Shown here: one piece after another, positions 18,190-26,772 of the stretch | Numbering within the stretch: the stretch's first letter is position 1 | Layout: the number at the start of each line of letters is the position of its first letter | Origin: Kaustia mangrovi | GTDB taxonomy: Bacteria; Pseudomonadota; Alphaproteobacteria; Rhizobiales; Im1 | Assembly: GCF_015482775.1 (NCBI RefSeq) | Contig: NZ_CP058214.1 | Coordinates: 2,408,501-2,472,500, forward strand | Direction: 5' to 3' | DNA: 64,000 bases | The notes under the pieces: generated by a model | The model's database searches: none | Seen by the model: the letters and a program-made list of their open reading frames with translations, nothing else | Told to the model about the DNA's origin: nothing | Translations under genes and position numbers: made by a program

Positions 18190-18213
18190 GGATCCGGCTC
18201 CTCCTTTGCGCTC

Positions 18214-18230
18214 CTGCAATATTATTGCAG
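18214..18230. promoter_or_regulatory. Candidate Lrp/AsnC operator
   Basis: Perfect 17-bp palindrome CTGCAATATTATTGCAG in the divergent region between the Lrp-type regulator and the GATE-domain gene. AT-rich centre with GC/TGC ends is typical of Lrp-family sites. A near-identical core, TGCAATATTGATTGCA, occurs at 9285-9300. Confidence 0.65.
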
Positions 18231-18342
18231 TTCGGCGCAAATTTTGACCGCAAATTCGAGCCGGACTGCGCTAGGAGAGTCCCCGTAACACCTATGGGGG
18301 CATCGCCTGTGGCCTGCCTCCGCCTGTCACGGGACAAGCATC

Positions 18343-19308
18343 ATGACGCTCCTGCGCGCAGTGCGGGCTCTGTTCGTCGACTCCGCCAGCCTCTACTGGA
18401 TGCTGCTCAAGATCGTCCTGCCGGTGATGGTGGCGACGCGCATCGCCGTCGAGCTCGGGCTGATCGACCTGCTCGCGCCCGCCTTCGCACCCGTCATGAC
18501 GCTGCTCGGCCTGCCGCCGGAACTCGGCTTCGCGCTGGTCACCGCCATGCTGGTGGGGGTGTGGGGCGGCGCGGCGGCGGTCTTCGCCCTCGTGCCGCCG
18601 GACGCGATGACGGCGGCGCAGGTCACCGTCTTCTCCGCCCTCATCATGTTCGCCCACGCACTGCCCATCGAGCAGCGCATCGTCCAGAAGGCCGGGCCGG
18701 GGCTCGTGGCGATGACGGCGCTCAGGCTCGTCGCCGCCTTCGTCTATGGCTATCTCCTGCACCGGATCTGCCGCGCGACGGGCTGGCTCGACGAGCCGGT
18801 CTCCGCGCTCTGGGTGCCGGCGAGCCCCGATCCGGGCTGGATCGCCTTCGCATGGACCACGGCGGAATCGCTCCTGTGGATGTTCGCCGTGCTGCTCGCC
18901 ATCGTCGCCATCATGAAGCTCCTGGAGGCGGCCGGCCTCATGCCGCGGCTCACCGCGCTCCTCAGCCCCGTGCTGCGCATCGCCGGCGTGTCGCGCGCGG
19001 CGACGCCGCTGACCATTGTCGGCCTCACGCTCGGGCTGGCCTATGGCGGCGGGCTGATCATCCGGGAAGCCCGTTCCGGCAGGCTCGACGCGCGCGACGT
19101 GTTCCTCGCCTCCTGCTTCATGGCGCTCGCCCACGGGCTGATCGAGGACACGCTGGTCGTCATGGCGCTCGGCGCCGACGTGACCGGCGTGCTCATCGGG
19201 CGCATCGTCTTCTCGCTCGCCGTGGTCGCGGCGATCGCCCGGCTCGTCCCGCCCGTCCCCGGACCCACTTTCTTCCGCCTGCTCTACAACGGCGCCACGC
19301 GGCAGTAG
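18343..19308 (+). CDS. Nucleoside-recognition (GATE) domain membrane protein
   Basis: 321-residue integral membrane protein with eight or so hydrophobic segments and duplicated GATE-type repeats (LYWMLLKIVLPVMVATRIAV; a second copy around LGLAYGGGLIIREARSGRLD). A family member motif, FMALAHGLIEDTLVVMALGA, is well preserved. Such proteins are annotated as nucleoside-recognition domain or spore-maturation-like transporters; substrates are unknown. It is divergent from the Lrp-type regulator and follows an Lrp-like operator, so it may export or import an amino acid or nucleoside under that regulator's control. Confidence 0.82.
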   Translation: MTLLRAVRALFVDSASLYWMLLKIVLPVMVATRIAVELGLIDLLAPAFAPVMTLLGLPPELGFALVTAMLVGVWGGAAAVFALVPPDAMTAAQVTVFSALIMFAHALPIEQRIVQKAGPGLVAMTALRLVAAFVYGYLLHRICRATGWLDEPVSALWVPASPDPGWIAFAWTTAESLLWMFAVLLAIVAIMKLLEAAGLMPRLTALLSPVLRIAGVSRAATPLTIVGLTLGLAYGGGLIIREARSGRLDARDVFLASCFMALAHGLIEDTLVVMALGADVTGVLIGRIVFSLAVVAAIARLVPPVPGPTFFRLLYNGATRQ

Positions 19309-19347
19309 CGGGGCGGCGCCGCAAGCGATCCGACACCCCCACCAGCC

Positions 19348-19398
19348 CCATCATCGAACTGTCATCGAACGGTCAGCCAACCGTCAACGAGCCGTGAC
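19348..19398 (+). promoter_or_regulatory. Extended Pho box (five heptamers at 11-bp spacing)
   Basis: Five 7-mers, CCATCAT, CTGTCAT, CGGTCAG, CCGTCAA and CCGTGAC, start at 19348, 19359, 19370, 19381 and 19392. Each is separated by a four-base spacer (CGAA, CGAA, CCAA, CGAG). This matches the PhoB-binding architecture of direct repeats of CTGTCAT with 4-bp spacers. It ends 42 bases before the PhoD-type phosphatase start, so it very likely activates that gene under phosphate starvation. Confidence 0.85.
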
Positions 19399-19440
19399 AG
19401 GGTCCCGACACCCTCGATTCATTCCAATCTGGAGGCCTTC

Positions 19441-21015
19441 ATGTCACGGACCACCGCCCGGAGCACGCTCACGCGCCGGACCCTTCTGAAATCCGCCACG
19501 GCAGCCGGTGCGCTGAGCGTCGGCGGCGTCTTCATGCCCCATCTGAGCCGCGCCGCCGGCCGGCCGGTTGCCACGCATGGCGTGCAGTCGGGCGACATAA
19601 CCGCCGACCGCGCCATCGTCTGGGCGCGCGCCGACCGCCCGTCGCGCATGATGGTGGAGGTCGCCACGACCGACAGCTTCAAGAACCCGATGGTCTTCAC
19701 CGGCCCGGACGCCATCGAGGCCTCCGACTACACCGCGAAGCTCGACCTGACCGACCTGCCGGCGGATCAGGACATCTTCTACCGGGTGAAGTTCCTCGAC
19801 CTCGCCGACATGCAGACCTCCAGCGAGCCGGTCACGGGCCACCTGCGCACCGCCCCCATGGCCAAGCGCGACATCACCTTCGTGTGGTCGGGCGACACCG
19901 CCGGCCAGGGCTGGGGCATCGACCGCGACCGCGGCGGCATGAAGACCTACGCCACCATGCTTCAGGCCCGCCCCGACTTCTTCATCCATTCCGGCGACAC
20001 GATCTATGCCGACGGCAAGATCGAGCCGGAGGTCGAGCTTGCCGACGGCACGATCTGGAAGAACGTCACCACCGAGGAGAAGTCCAAGGTGGCCGAGACG
20101 CTCAAGGAATTCCGCGGCCAGTGGAAGTACAATCTCCTCGACGACAATGTCCGCGCCTTCAATGCGCAGGTGCCGATGCTCGTCCAGTGGGACGACCATG
20201 AGGTGACCAACAACTGGTATCCCGGCGAGCAGCTCATCTCCGACGACCGCTACACGGAGAAGTCCTCCTCGCTCCTGTCGGCCCGCTCCGCCCGCGCCTT
20301 CTTCGAGATGAACCCGATCCGGGCCAACGCCATCGAGCCGGCCCGCGTCTACCGCAAGGTCGCCTACGGGCCCTCGCTCGACATCTTCTTCCTCGACATG
20401 CGCACCTATCGCGGCCCCAACAGCGCCAACGACCAGAGCGAGGCGGGCGGCCCGGCCGCCTTCCTCGGCCGCGCCCAGCTCGACTGGCTGAAGCGCGAAC
20501 TCCTGGCGTCGAAGGCGACCTGGAAGGTCATCGCCGCCGACATGCCCATCGGCATGATCGTGCGCGACGGCGACAATTTCGAGAACGGCGCCAATGGCGA
20601 CGGGCCGGTGAAGGGCCGCGAGCACGACATCGCGGAGATCCTGCGCTTCATCAAGAACGCCAAGGTGCTCAACACGGTGTGGCTGACCGCCGACGTGCAC
20701 TATACCGCGGCGCACTACTACGACCCGAACAAGGCTCAGTTCCAGGATTTCGAGCCGTTCTGGGAGTTCGTCTCCGGCCCGCTCCATGCCGGCACCTTCG
20801 GACCGAACGACATGGACAACACCTTCGGGCCGCAGGTGAAGTTCACCAAGCACCCCTCCAAGGAGCAGGGCGCGAACCTGCCGCCGTCCATGGGCCTCCA
20901 GTTCTTCGGCCAGGTGAAGATCGACGGCGACACCGAGGAGATGACGGTGACGCTGAAGGACCGCGACAACGCCGACCTCTACGAGGTGACGCTGGAGCCC
21001 AAGCGCGCCGGCTGA
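19441..21015 (+). CDS. phoD: Alkaline phosphatase D (PhoD family), Tat-exported
   Basis: 524-residue secreted phosphodiesterase/phosphomonoesterase. A twin-arginine signal (TRRTLLKSATAAGALSVGG) is followed by the PhoD N-terminal domain and the metallophosphatase domain with motifs FVWSGDTAGQGWG, FFIHSGDTIYADG, VQWDDHEVTNNWYPG and VWLTADVHYTAAHYYD that supply iron/calcium ligands. GGAGG precedes the ATG. The protein would act in the periplasm to release phosphate from organic esters. The upstream Pho box agrees with regulation by PhoB. Length and motif order are normal. Confidence 0.93.
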   Translation: MSRTTARSTLTRRTLLKSATAAGALSVGGVFMPHLSRAAGRPVATHGVQSGDITADRAIVWARADRPSRMMVEVATTDSFKNPMVFTGPDAIEASDYTAKLDLTDLPADQDIFYRVKFLDLADMQTSSEPVTGHLRTAPMAKRDITFVWSGDTAGQGWGIDRDRGGMKTYATMLQARPDFFIHSGDTIYADGKIEPEVELADGTIWKNVTTEEKSKVAETLKEFRGQWKYNLLDDNVRAFNAQVPMLVQWDDHEVTNNWYPGEQLISDDRYTEKSSSLLSARSARAFFEMNPIRANAIEPARVYRKVAYGPSLDIFFLDMRTYRGPNSANDQSEAGGPAAFLGRAQLDWLKRELLASKATWKVIAADMPIGMIVRDGDNFENGANGDGPVKGREHDIAEILRFIKNAKVLNTVWLTADVHYTAAHYYDPNKAQFQDFEPFWEFVSGPLHAGTFGPNDMDNTFGPQVKFTKHPSKEQGANLPPSMGLQFFGQVKIDGDTEEMTVTLKDRDNADLYEVTLEPKRAG

Positions 21016-21034
21016 GGGCGACACGCCTTTCCTT

Positions 21035-21126
21035 CGTCATTGGCGGGCTTGACCCGGCAATCCATAGGGCGTTTGCGCCAACCGGCCACGCCCGCATGGA
21101 TGCCCGGGTCAAGCCCGGGCATGACG
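21035..21126. repeat. Imperfect extragenic palindrome
   Basis: Inverted arms at 21035-21064 and 21097-21126, the right containing TGCCCGGGTCAAGCCCGGGC, the left a diverged complement. The type is common between genes in Hyphomicrobiales genomes. It starts 19 bases after the phoD stop. Confidence 0.75.
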
Positions 21127-21330
21127 AGAGGAGGAAAGGCTCGCCCCTCGCCTTAACCTTCAGCCCCACTCTTCCCGTCGATCCTCGCGGTGTCACCAAG
21201 TGAGCGGAAATCAGCGGCCGCGCTCCCAAGGACTCTCCTTCCTCCGCACCTCCTGAAAGAACTGCCCGGCATCCGAGCGCATCACAAGCACTCCTGCAGG
21301 CGAGACTGGCATTGTAGGGGCCATATACCC

Positions 21331-21396
21331 GTCATTCCCGCGAAAGCGGGAATCCAAGCGACGTCCAAGATGGATTCCCGCTTTCGCGGGAATGAC
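21331..21396. repeat. Perfect 26-bp extragenic palindrome
   Basis: Arms at 21331-21356 and 21371-21396, each with a TTCCCGCGAAAGCGGGAA hairpin, around a 14-base loop. A diverged copy lies at 31231-31314. It ends 27 bases before the stop of the formate dehydrogenase gene. Confidence 0.9.
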
Positions 21397-21423
21397 GAAT
21401 GAGAAACAGGATCGCGCCCGGGC

Positions 21424-24186
21424 CTACTCCGCCGCGGCGTGGGTCGCGGCGGGCTCGACCCTCACAGCGCAGAACTTGAATTCCGGGATCTTGCCGAACG
21501 GGTCGAGCTTCGGGTTGGTGAGGAGGTTCGCCGCCGCCTCCACATAGGCGAAGGGCACGAAGACCACACCCTCCGGCACCGCGCCGTCGGCGCGCGCCTC
21601 CAGCTCGATCTCGCCGCGCCGCGTCGTGAGGCGCACCGTGTCGCCCGGCACGATGCCGAAGCGGCGGATGTCGCGCGGGTTCAGACCCGCCGTCGGCCCG
21701 GGCTCGAGCGCGTCGAGGCTGGTCGCCCGCCGGGTCATGGCGCCGGTGTGCCAGTGCTCGAGCTGGCGGCCCGTGGTCAGGATGAAGGGATAGTCCTCGT
21801 CGGGCTGCTCGTCCGGCGGCACGATCTCCGCCGGCACGAACTTGCCGAGGCCGGTCTCGTTGGGGAAGCGGTCGCCGAAGACGATCGCCTCGCCGGGCCG
21901 GTCCGGCGCCGTGCAGGGATAGGTGACCGCGTTCTCGCGGGCGAGCCGCTCCCAGGTGATGTTGTCGAGCGAGGGCATAGCCTTCGCCATCTCCGCGAAG
22001 ACATCCGCCGGGCCCGAATAGTCCCAGCCGAGCCCCAGGCGCCGCGCCATCTCCTGGACGATCCACCAGTCGGCGCGCGCCTCGCCCGGCAGGGGAAGCG
22101 CCTTGCGGCCCATCTGGACCTGCCGGTTGGTGTTGGTGACCGTGCCCTCCTTCTCCGGCCAGGCCGACGCCGGCAGGACGACATCGGCGAACATCGCCGT
22201 CTCGGTGAGGAAGATGTCCTGCACCACCAGATGGTCGAGCCTGGCGAGCGCGGCGCGGGCATGGGAGGCGTCCGGGTCCGACATGGCCGGGTTCTCGCCC
22301 ATGATGTACATGCCGCGGATCACGCCGTCATGGATCGCATCGACGATCTCCACCACGGTCAGCCCCGGCTCGGGGTCGAGCCTGTGGTCCCACAACGCCT
22401 CGAGCTTCGCGCGGTTCGCCTCCACGCCGACGGCGGCATAGTCCGGGAACACCATGGGAATGAGGCCGGCATCCGAGGCGCCCTGCACATTGTTCTGGCC
22501 CCGTAACGGGTGAAGCCCCGTGCCCTTGCGCCCGACCTGACCGCACATGAGGGCGAGCGAGATCAGGCAGCGCGCATTGTCGGTGCCGTGGACGTGCTGC
22601 GAGACGCCCATGCCCCAGAAGACGATTGCCGCATTGGCCTTGGCATAGGCGCGCGCGACCGCGCGCACCACGTCGGGTGCGATCCCCGTGACCGCCTCCA
22701 TCTCCTCCGGCGCGAAGCGGGAGAGATGGGTCCGCATCCTTTCGAACCCATCCGTGTGCGCCTGGATATATTGCTCGTCGTGCAGCCCCTCCTCCACGAT
22801 CACATGCATGATGGAGTTGAGGAGCGCCACGTCGCCGCCGGGCTTGAACTGCAGCATGTGGGTGGCGTGGCGCTTGAGCGCCTGGCCGCGCGGGTCCATG
22901 ACGATGAGCTGGGCGCCGCGCTTGGCGGCCTGCTTGAAATAGGTCGCCGCCACGGGGTGGTTCTCGGTCGGGTTGGCGCCGATCACGATGATGACGTCGG
23001 ACTCGCTTACCGCATTGAACGGCGCGGTGACCGCCCCCGACCCGATGGTCTCCATGAGCGCGGCGACGGAGGAGGCGTGGCAGAGCCTCGTGCAGTGGTC
23101 GACATTGTTGTTGTCGAAGGCGGTGCGCACGAGCTTCTGGAAGAGATAGGCCTCCTCGTTGGAGCATTTGGCCGAGCCGAAGCCGGCGAGCGCCCGGTTG
23201 CCCCGGGTCTCGCGCAGGCGCCCGAGGCCGGAGGCGGCGAGATCGAGCGCCTCCTCCCAGCTCGCCTCGCGGAAATGGGTCCACGGGTTTCCGGGATCGA
23301 TATTCATGCCCTTCGGCGCGCCCTCGCGGCGGACCAGCGGCACGGTGAGACGCTCCGGCGACGAGACATAGTCGAAGCCGAACCGGCCCTTCACGCACAA
23401 CCGGTTCTCGTTCGACGGCCCGCCCGCGCCCTCCACCCAGGCGATCTCGTTGTCGCGCAGCTTGTAGGTGATCTGGCAGCCGACCCCGCAATAGGGGCAG
23501 ACGGACTGCACCTCCTCGTCGGCCTCGCGCGCGCCGCGGCCGGCCTCGTCGACCAGCGTCTTCGGCATCAGCGCGCCGGTCGGGCAGGCCTGCACGCATT
23601 CCCCGCAGGCCACGCATGTTGACGCCCCCATCGGGTCGTCGAAGTCGAAGACGATCTTCTCCTCCGGACCCCGCCAGGCCATGCCGATCACGTCGTTGAC
23701 CTGGACCTCGCGGCAGGCGCGAACGCACAGATTGCAGTGGATGCAGGCATCCAGATTGACCGCCATGGCCGGGTGCGACACATCCGGCGCCGGCGCGCCA
23801 TCCGCGGGAAAGCGGCTGGTGGTGACGTCCTGCGCCTGCGCCCAGTGCCAGAACGGGCTCGCCCGGTCATGGGCGTCCTCCCGCGCCGGCTGGTCGGCGA
23901 CGAGGAGCTCCATGACCATGCGCCGCGCCGCGCTCGCCCGCTCGCTCGCGGTCCGCACCGTCATGCCCTCGGCCGGCTTGCGGATGCAGGAGGCCGCGAG
24001 CACGCGCTCGCCCTCGATCTCCACCATGCAGGCGCGGCAATTGCCGTCGGCGCGGTAGCCGGCGGCGTCCTTCCAGCACAGATGGGGGATCTCGGTGCCT
24101 TCGCGGCGCGCGACCTGCCAGATCGTCTCGTCGGAGCCGGCCTCGACAGACCGGCCGTCCAGCGTGAATGTGATCCTGTCGCTCAT
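21424..24186 (-). CDS. fdsA: NAD-type formate dehydrogenase alpha (catalytic, molybdenum) subunit
   Basis: 920-residue catalytic subunit that oxidises formate to CO2 at a bis-MGD molybdenum centre. Ligands visible in order: a 2Fe-2S domain (Cys37, 50, 53, 67), two 4Fe-4S sites (CIHCNLCVRAC from residue 148; CVACGECVQAC from 191), a further 4Fe-4S motif (CPYCGVGC from 230, plus Cys264), and the active-site Cys369-His370 in CTRLCHASS. It uses cysteine, not selenocysteine. The NuoG-like His-ligated cluster motif near residue 100 is not evident. Its diaphorase partner is not adjacent; a fused NuoE-NuoF subunit lies at 44489-46198, and fdhD with mob/moe genes at 51-54 kb. The subunit pairing is inferred. 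Confidence 0.9.
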   Translation of the reverse strand: MSDRITFTLDGRSVEAGSDETIWQVARREGTEIPHLCWKDAAGYRADGNCRACMVEIEGERVLAASCIRKPAEGMTVRTASERASAARRMVMELLVADQPAREDAHDRASPFWHWAQAQDVTTSRFPADGAPAPDVSHPAMAVNLDACIHCNLCVRACREVQVNDVIGMAWRGPEEKIVFDFDDPMGASTCVACGECVQACPTGALMPKTLVDEAGRGAREADEEVQSVCPYCGVGCQITYKLRDNEIAWVEGAGGPSNENRLCVKGRFGFDYVSSPERLTVPLVRREGAPKGMNIDPGNPWTHFREASWEEALDLAASGLGRLRETRGNRALAGFGSAKCSNEEAYLFQKLVRTAFDNNNVDHCTRLCHASSVAALMETIGSGAVTAPFNAVSESDVIIVIGANPTENHPVAATYFKQAAKRGAQLIVMDPRGQALKRHATHMLQFKPGGDVALLNSIMHVIVEEGLHDEQYIQAHTDGFERMRTHLSRFAPEEMEAVTGIAPDVVRAVARAYAKANAAIVFWGMGVSQHVHGTDNARCLISLALMCGQVGRKGTGLHPLRGQNNVQGASDAGLIPMVFPDYAAVGVEANRAKLEALWDHRLDPEPGLTVVEIVDAIHDGVIRGMYIMGENPAMSDPDASHARAALARLDHLVVQDIFLTETAMFADVVLPASAWPEKEGTVTNTNRQVQMGRKALPLPGEARADWWIVQEMARRLGLGWDYSGPADVFAEMAKAMPSLDNITWERLARENAVTYPCTAPDRPGEAIVFGDRFPNETGLGKFVPAEIVPPDEQPDEDYPFILTTGRQLEHWHTGAMTRRATSLDALEPGPTAGLNPRDIRRFGIVPGDTVRLTTRRGEIELEARADGAVPEGVVFVPFAYVEAAANLLTNPKLDPFGKIPEFKFCAVRVEPAATHAAAE

Positions 24187-24368
24187 GGCCCTGCCGGTAT
24201 TTGCGTTTCCTCCCCCCGGTTATCGCGCCTTTGCCGGGGCGGACGCAACAGGCAGGCGACCTTTCTCTGGCCAAAAGCGCCGTCGCAAACGCACCTCCCT
24301 CTCCGGGCGGGGCTATCACATGGGGCCGTTCCTCGTCCTCTGCCGGACACTGTGATGTCATCGACTCT

Positions 24369-24450
24369 GGGAACGACGGGGTGGCGTGTGGTCAGGGCCC
24401 GCGGCCCTTCTCAAAGTCATCCCGGGACTTGTTCCCGGGATCCATTGGCG
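24369..24450. repeat. First palindrome module, upstream of the GIY-YIG gene
   Basis: A diverged, 5'-truncated copy of the paired-palindrome module that makes up the downstream array. It contains the GGTGGCGTGTGGTCAGGGCC spacer and the hairpin ATCCCGGGACTTGTTCCCGG. It stops 13 bases before the nuclease start, so the nuclease gene sits between this copy and the next. Confidence 0.85.
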
Positions 24451-24463
24451 TCACAACTTGTGG

Positions 24464-24751
24464 ATGCACTGTTACGTGTACATCCTGGCGAGCCGCAGAC
24501 GCGGGACGCTCTATATCGGCGTCACCAGCGACATCGCCCGCCGCGTCTGGGAGCACAAACAGGGCACCGGCTCGCGCTTTGCGACCAGATACGGCGCCAC
24601 GCGGCTTGTCCATGTGGAGTCGCATGGCACCATCGACCGGGCGATCCAGCGCGAGAAGACAATGAAGGGCTGGCCGCGGGCGTGGAAGATCCGGCTGATC
24701 GAGAGCGGCAATCCCGAGTGGGACGATCTCTACGACCGTGTGAACGGATAG
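24464..24751 (+). CDS. Small GIY-YIG nuclease embedded in a palindrome array
   Basis: 95-residue single-domain GIY-YIG protein of the UPF0213/YhbQ-UvrC-like type. Catalytic features are CYVYILASR (the YV-YI variant of GIY), TLYIGVTSDIARRVWEHKQG (YIG plus the conserved Arg) and the Glu-containing AIQREKTMKGW, ending in the family tail NPEWDDLY. It could cleave DNA at a branched or hairpin substrate. The gene fits exactly between two copies of the paired palindrome, in the slot elsewhere filled by a non-coding segment of about 100 bases. That context suggests, but does not prove, a link between the nuclease and spread or maintenance of the repeat. Confidence 0.85.
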   Translation: MHCYVYILASRRRGTLYIGVTSDIARRVWEHKQGTGSRFATRYGATRLVHVESHGTIDRAIQREKTMKGWPRAWKIRLIESGNPEWDDLYDRVNG

Positions 24752-24752
24752 G

Positions 24753-26717
24753 CCATTGGGTCCCGGCAACGAGTGCCGGGACGACGGGGTGGCGTGTGGT
24801 CAGGGCCCGCGGCCCTTCCCAGAGTCATCCCGGGACTCGTTCCCGGGATCCAATGGCTGTGACACATGGACGGCGGGCGATGCTCGCGGTCGAGAGTGCC
24901 GCTTGCTCCGACACGCCCCCGCCGTCGCCGACCCCCGCGGCGAGGCCATCGGGTCCCGGCAACGAGTGCCGGGACGACGGGGTGGCGTGTGGCCAGGATC
25001 CCGCGCCCCTTCCCAGAGTCATCCCGGGACCTGTTCCCGGGATCCATTGGCGGCGATACATGGACGGCGGGCGATGCTCGCGGTCGAGAGTGCCGCCTGC
25101 TCCGACACGCTCCCACCGTCGCCGACCTCCGCGGCGAGGCCAATGGGTCCCGGCAACGAGTGCCGGGACGACGGGGTGGCCTGTGGTCAGGGCCCGCGCC
25201 CCTTCTCAGAGTCATCCCGGGACTCGTTCCCGGGATCCAATGGCTGTGACACATGGACGGCGGGCGATGCTCGCGGTCGAGAGTGCCGCTTGCTCCGACA
25301 CGCTCCCGCCATCGCCGACCTCCGCGGCGAGGCCAACGGGTCCCGGCAACGAGTGCCGGGACGACGGGGTGGCGTGTGGTCAGGGCCCGCGGCCCTTCCC
25401 AGAGTCATCCCGGGACTCGTTCCCGGGATCCAATGGCTGTGACACATGGACGGCGGGCGATGCTCGCGGTCGAGAGTGCCGCCTGCTCCGACACGCTCCC
25501 ACCGTCGCCGACCTCCGCGGCGAGGCCAATGGGTCCCGGCAACGAGTGCCGGGACGACGGGGTGGCCTGTGGTCAGGGCCCGAGCCCCTTCCCAGAGTCA
25601 TCCCGGGACTCGTTCCCGGGATCCAATGGCTGTGACACATGGACGGCGGGCGATGCTCGCGGTCGAGAGTGCCGCTTGCTCCGACACGCTCCCGCCATCG
25701 CCGACCTCCGCGGCGAGGCCAACGGGTCCCGGCAACGAGTGCCGGGACGACGGGGTGGCGTGTGGTCAGGGCCCGCGCCCCTTCTCAGAGTCATCCCGGG
25801 ACTCGTTCCCGGGATCCAATGGCTGTGACACATGGACGGCGGGCGATGCTCGCGGTCGAGAGTGCCGCCTGCTCCGACACGCTCCCACCGTCGCCGACCT
25901 CCGCGGCGAGGCCAACGGGTCCCGGCAACGAGTGCCGGGACGACGTGGTGGCCTGTGGTCAGGGCCCGAGCCCCTTCCCAGAGTCATCCCGGGACTCGTT
26001 CCCGGGATCCAATGGCTGTGACACATGGACGGCGGGCGATGCTCGCGGTCGAGAGTGCCGCCTGCTCCGACGCGCTCCCACCGTCGCCGACCTCCGCGGC
26101 GAGGCCAATGGGTCCCGGCAACGAGTGCCGGGACGACGGGGTGGCCTGTGGTCAGGGCCCGCGCCCCTTCCCAGAGTCATCCCGGGACTCGTTCCCGGGA
26201 TCCAATGGCTGTGACACATGGACGGCGGGCGATGCTCGCGGTCGAGAGTGCCGCTTGCTCCGACACGCTCCCGCCATCGCCGACCTCCGCGGCGAGGCCA
26301 ACGGGTCCCGGCAACGAGTGCCGGGACGACGGGGTGGCGTGTGGTCAGGGCCCGCGCCCCTTCTCAGAGTCATCCCGGGACTCGTTCCCGGGATCCAATG
26401 GCTGTGACACATGGACGGCGGGCGATGCTCGCGGTCGAGAGTGCCGCCTGCTCCGACACGCTCCCACCGTCGCCGACCTCCGCGGCGAGGCCAACGGGTC
26501 CCGGCAACGAGTGCCGGGACGACGTGGTGGCCTGTGGTCAGGGCCCGAGCCCCTTCCCAGAGTCATCCCGGGACTCGTTCCCGGGATCCAATGGCTGTGA
26601 CACATGGACGGCGGGCGATGCTCGCGGTCGAGAGTGCCGCCTGCTCCGACGCGCTCCCACCGTCGCCGACCCCCGCGGCGAGGCCAACGGGTCCCGGCAA
26701 CGAGTGCCGGGACGACG
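24753..26717. repeat. Tandem array, about ten 193-bp units of paired palindromes
   Basis: Each unit has hairpin A (GTCCCGGCAACGAGTGCCGG), a spacer of about 40 bases starting near GGTGGCGTGTGGTCAGGGC, hairpin B (ATCCCGGGACTCGTTCCCGG, an inverted relative of A), and a filler of about 100 bases beginning ATGGACGGCGGGCGATGCTC. Fillers start at 24866, 25060, 25253, 25446, 25639, 25832, 26025, 26218, 26411 and 26604; steps are 194 then 193 bases. A final lone hairpin A closes the array at 26717. Units at 25639-26217 and from 26218 onward repeat as a 579-bp block of three. The open frames that run through it are by-products: 193 is not a multiple of three. Confidence 0.93.
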
Positions 26718-26772
26718 CCGGAGTCGAAGGCACACGCGTTAGCCCTCTCCTCGACGGAGGAAGGCCGGACCC

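Larger units (their letters stand above)
21016..21423. other. phoD-fdh convergent intergenic region with two palindromic repeats
   Basis: 408 bases between convergent genes, with no gene seen. Two different extragenic palindromes fill much of it (21035-21126 and 21331-21396); the rest is unremarkable. The palindromes probably act as transcription barriers for the two converging units. Confidence 0.6.

Noticed and set aside
24753-26717. Possible CRISPR array.
   Set aside because: Units are 193 bp, nearly identical throughout, with no short repeat and unique-spacer pattern and no cas genes nearby.
24866-26742. A staircase of equal 191-residue open frames, one per repeat unit, beginning MDGGRCSRSRV.
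   Set aside because: Each reads three units in three frames because 193 is not a multiple of three; they overlap one another, contain peptides derived from hairpins (such as VIPGLVPGI), and are by-products of the repeat.
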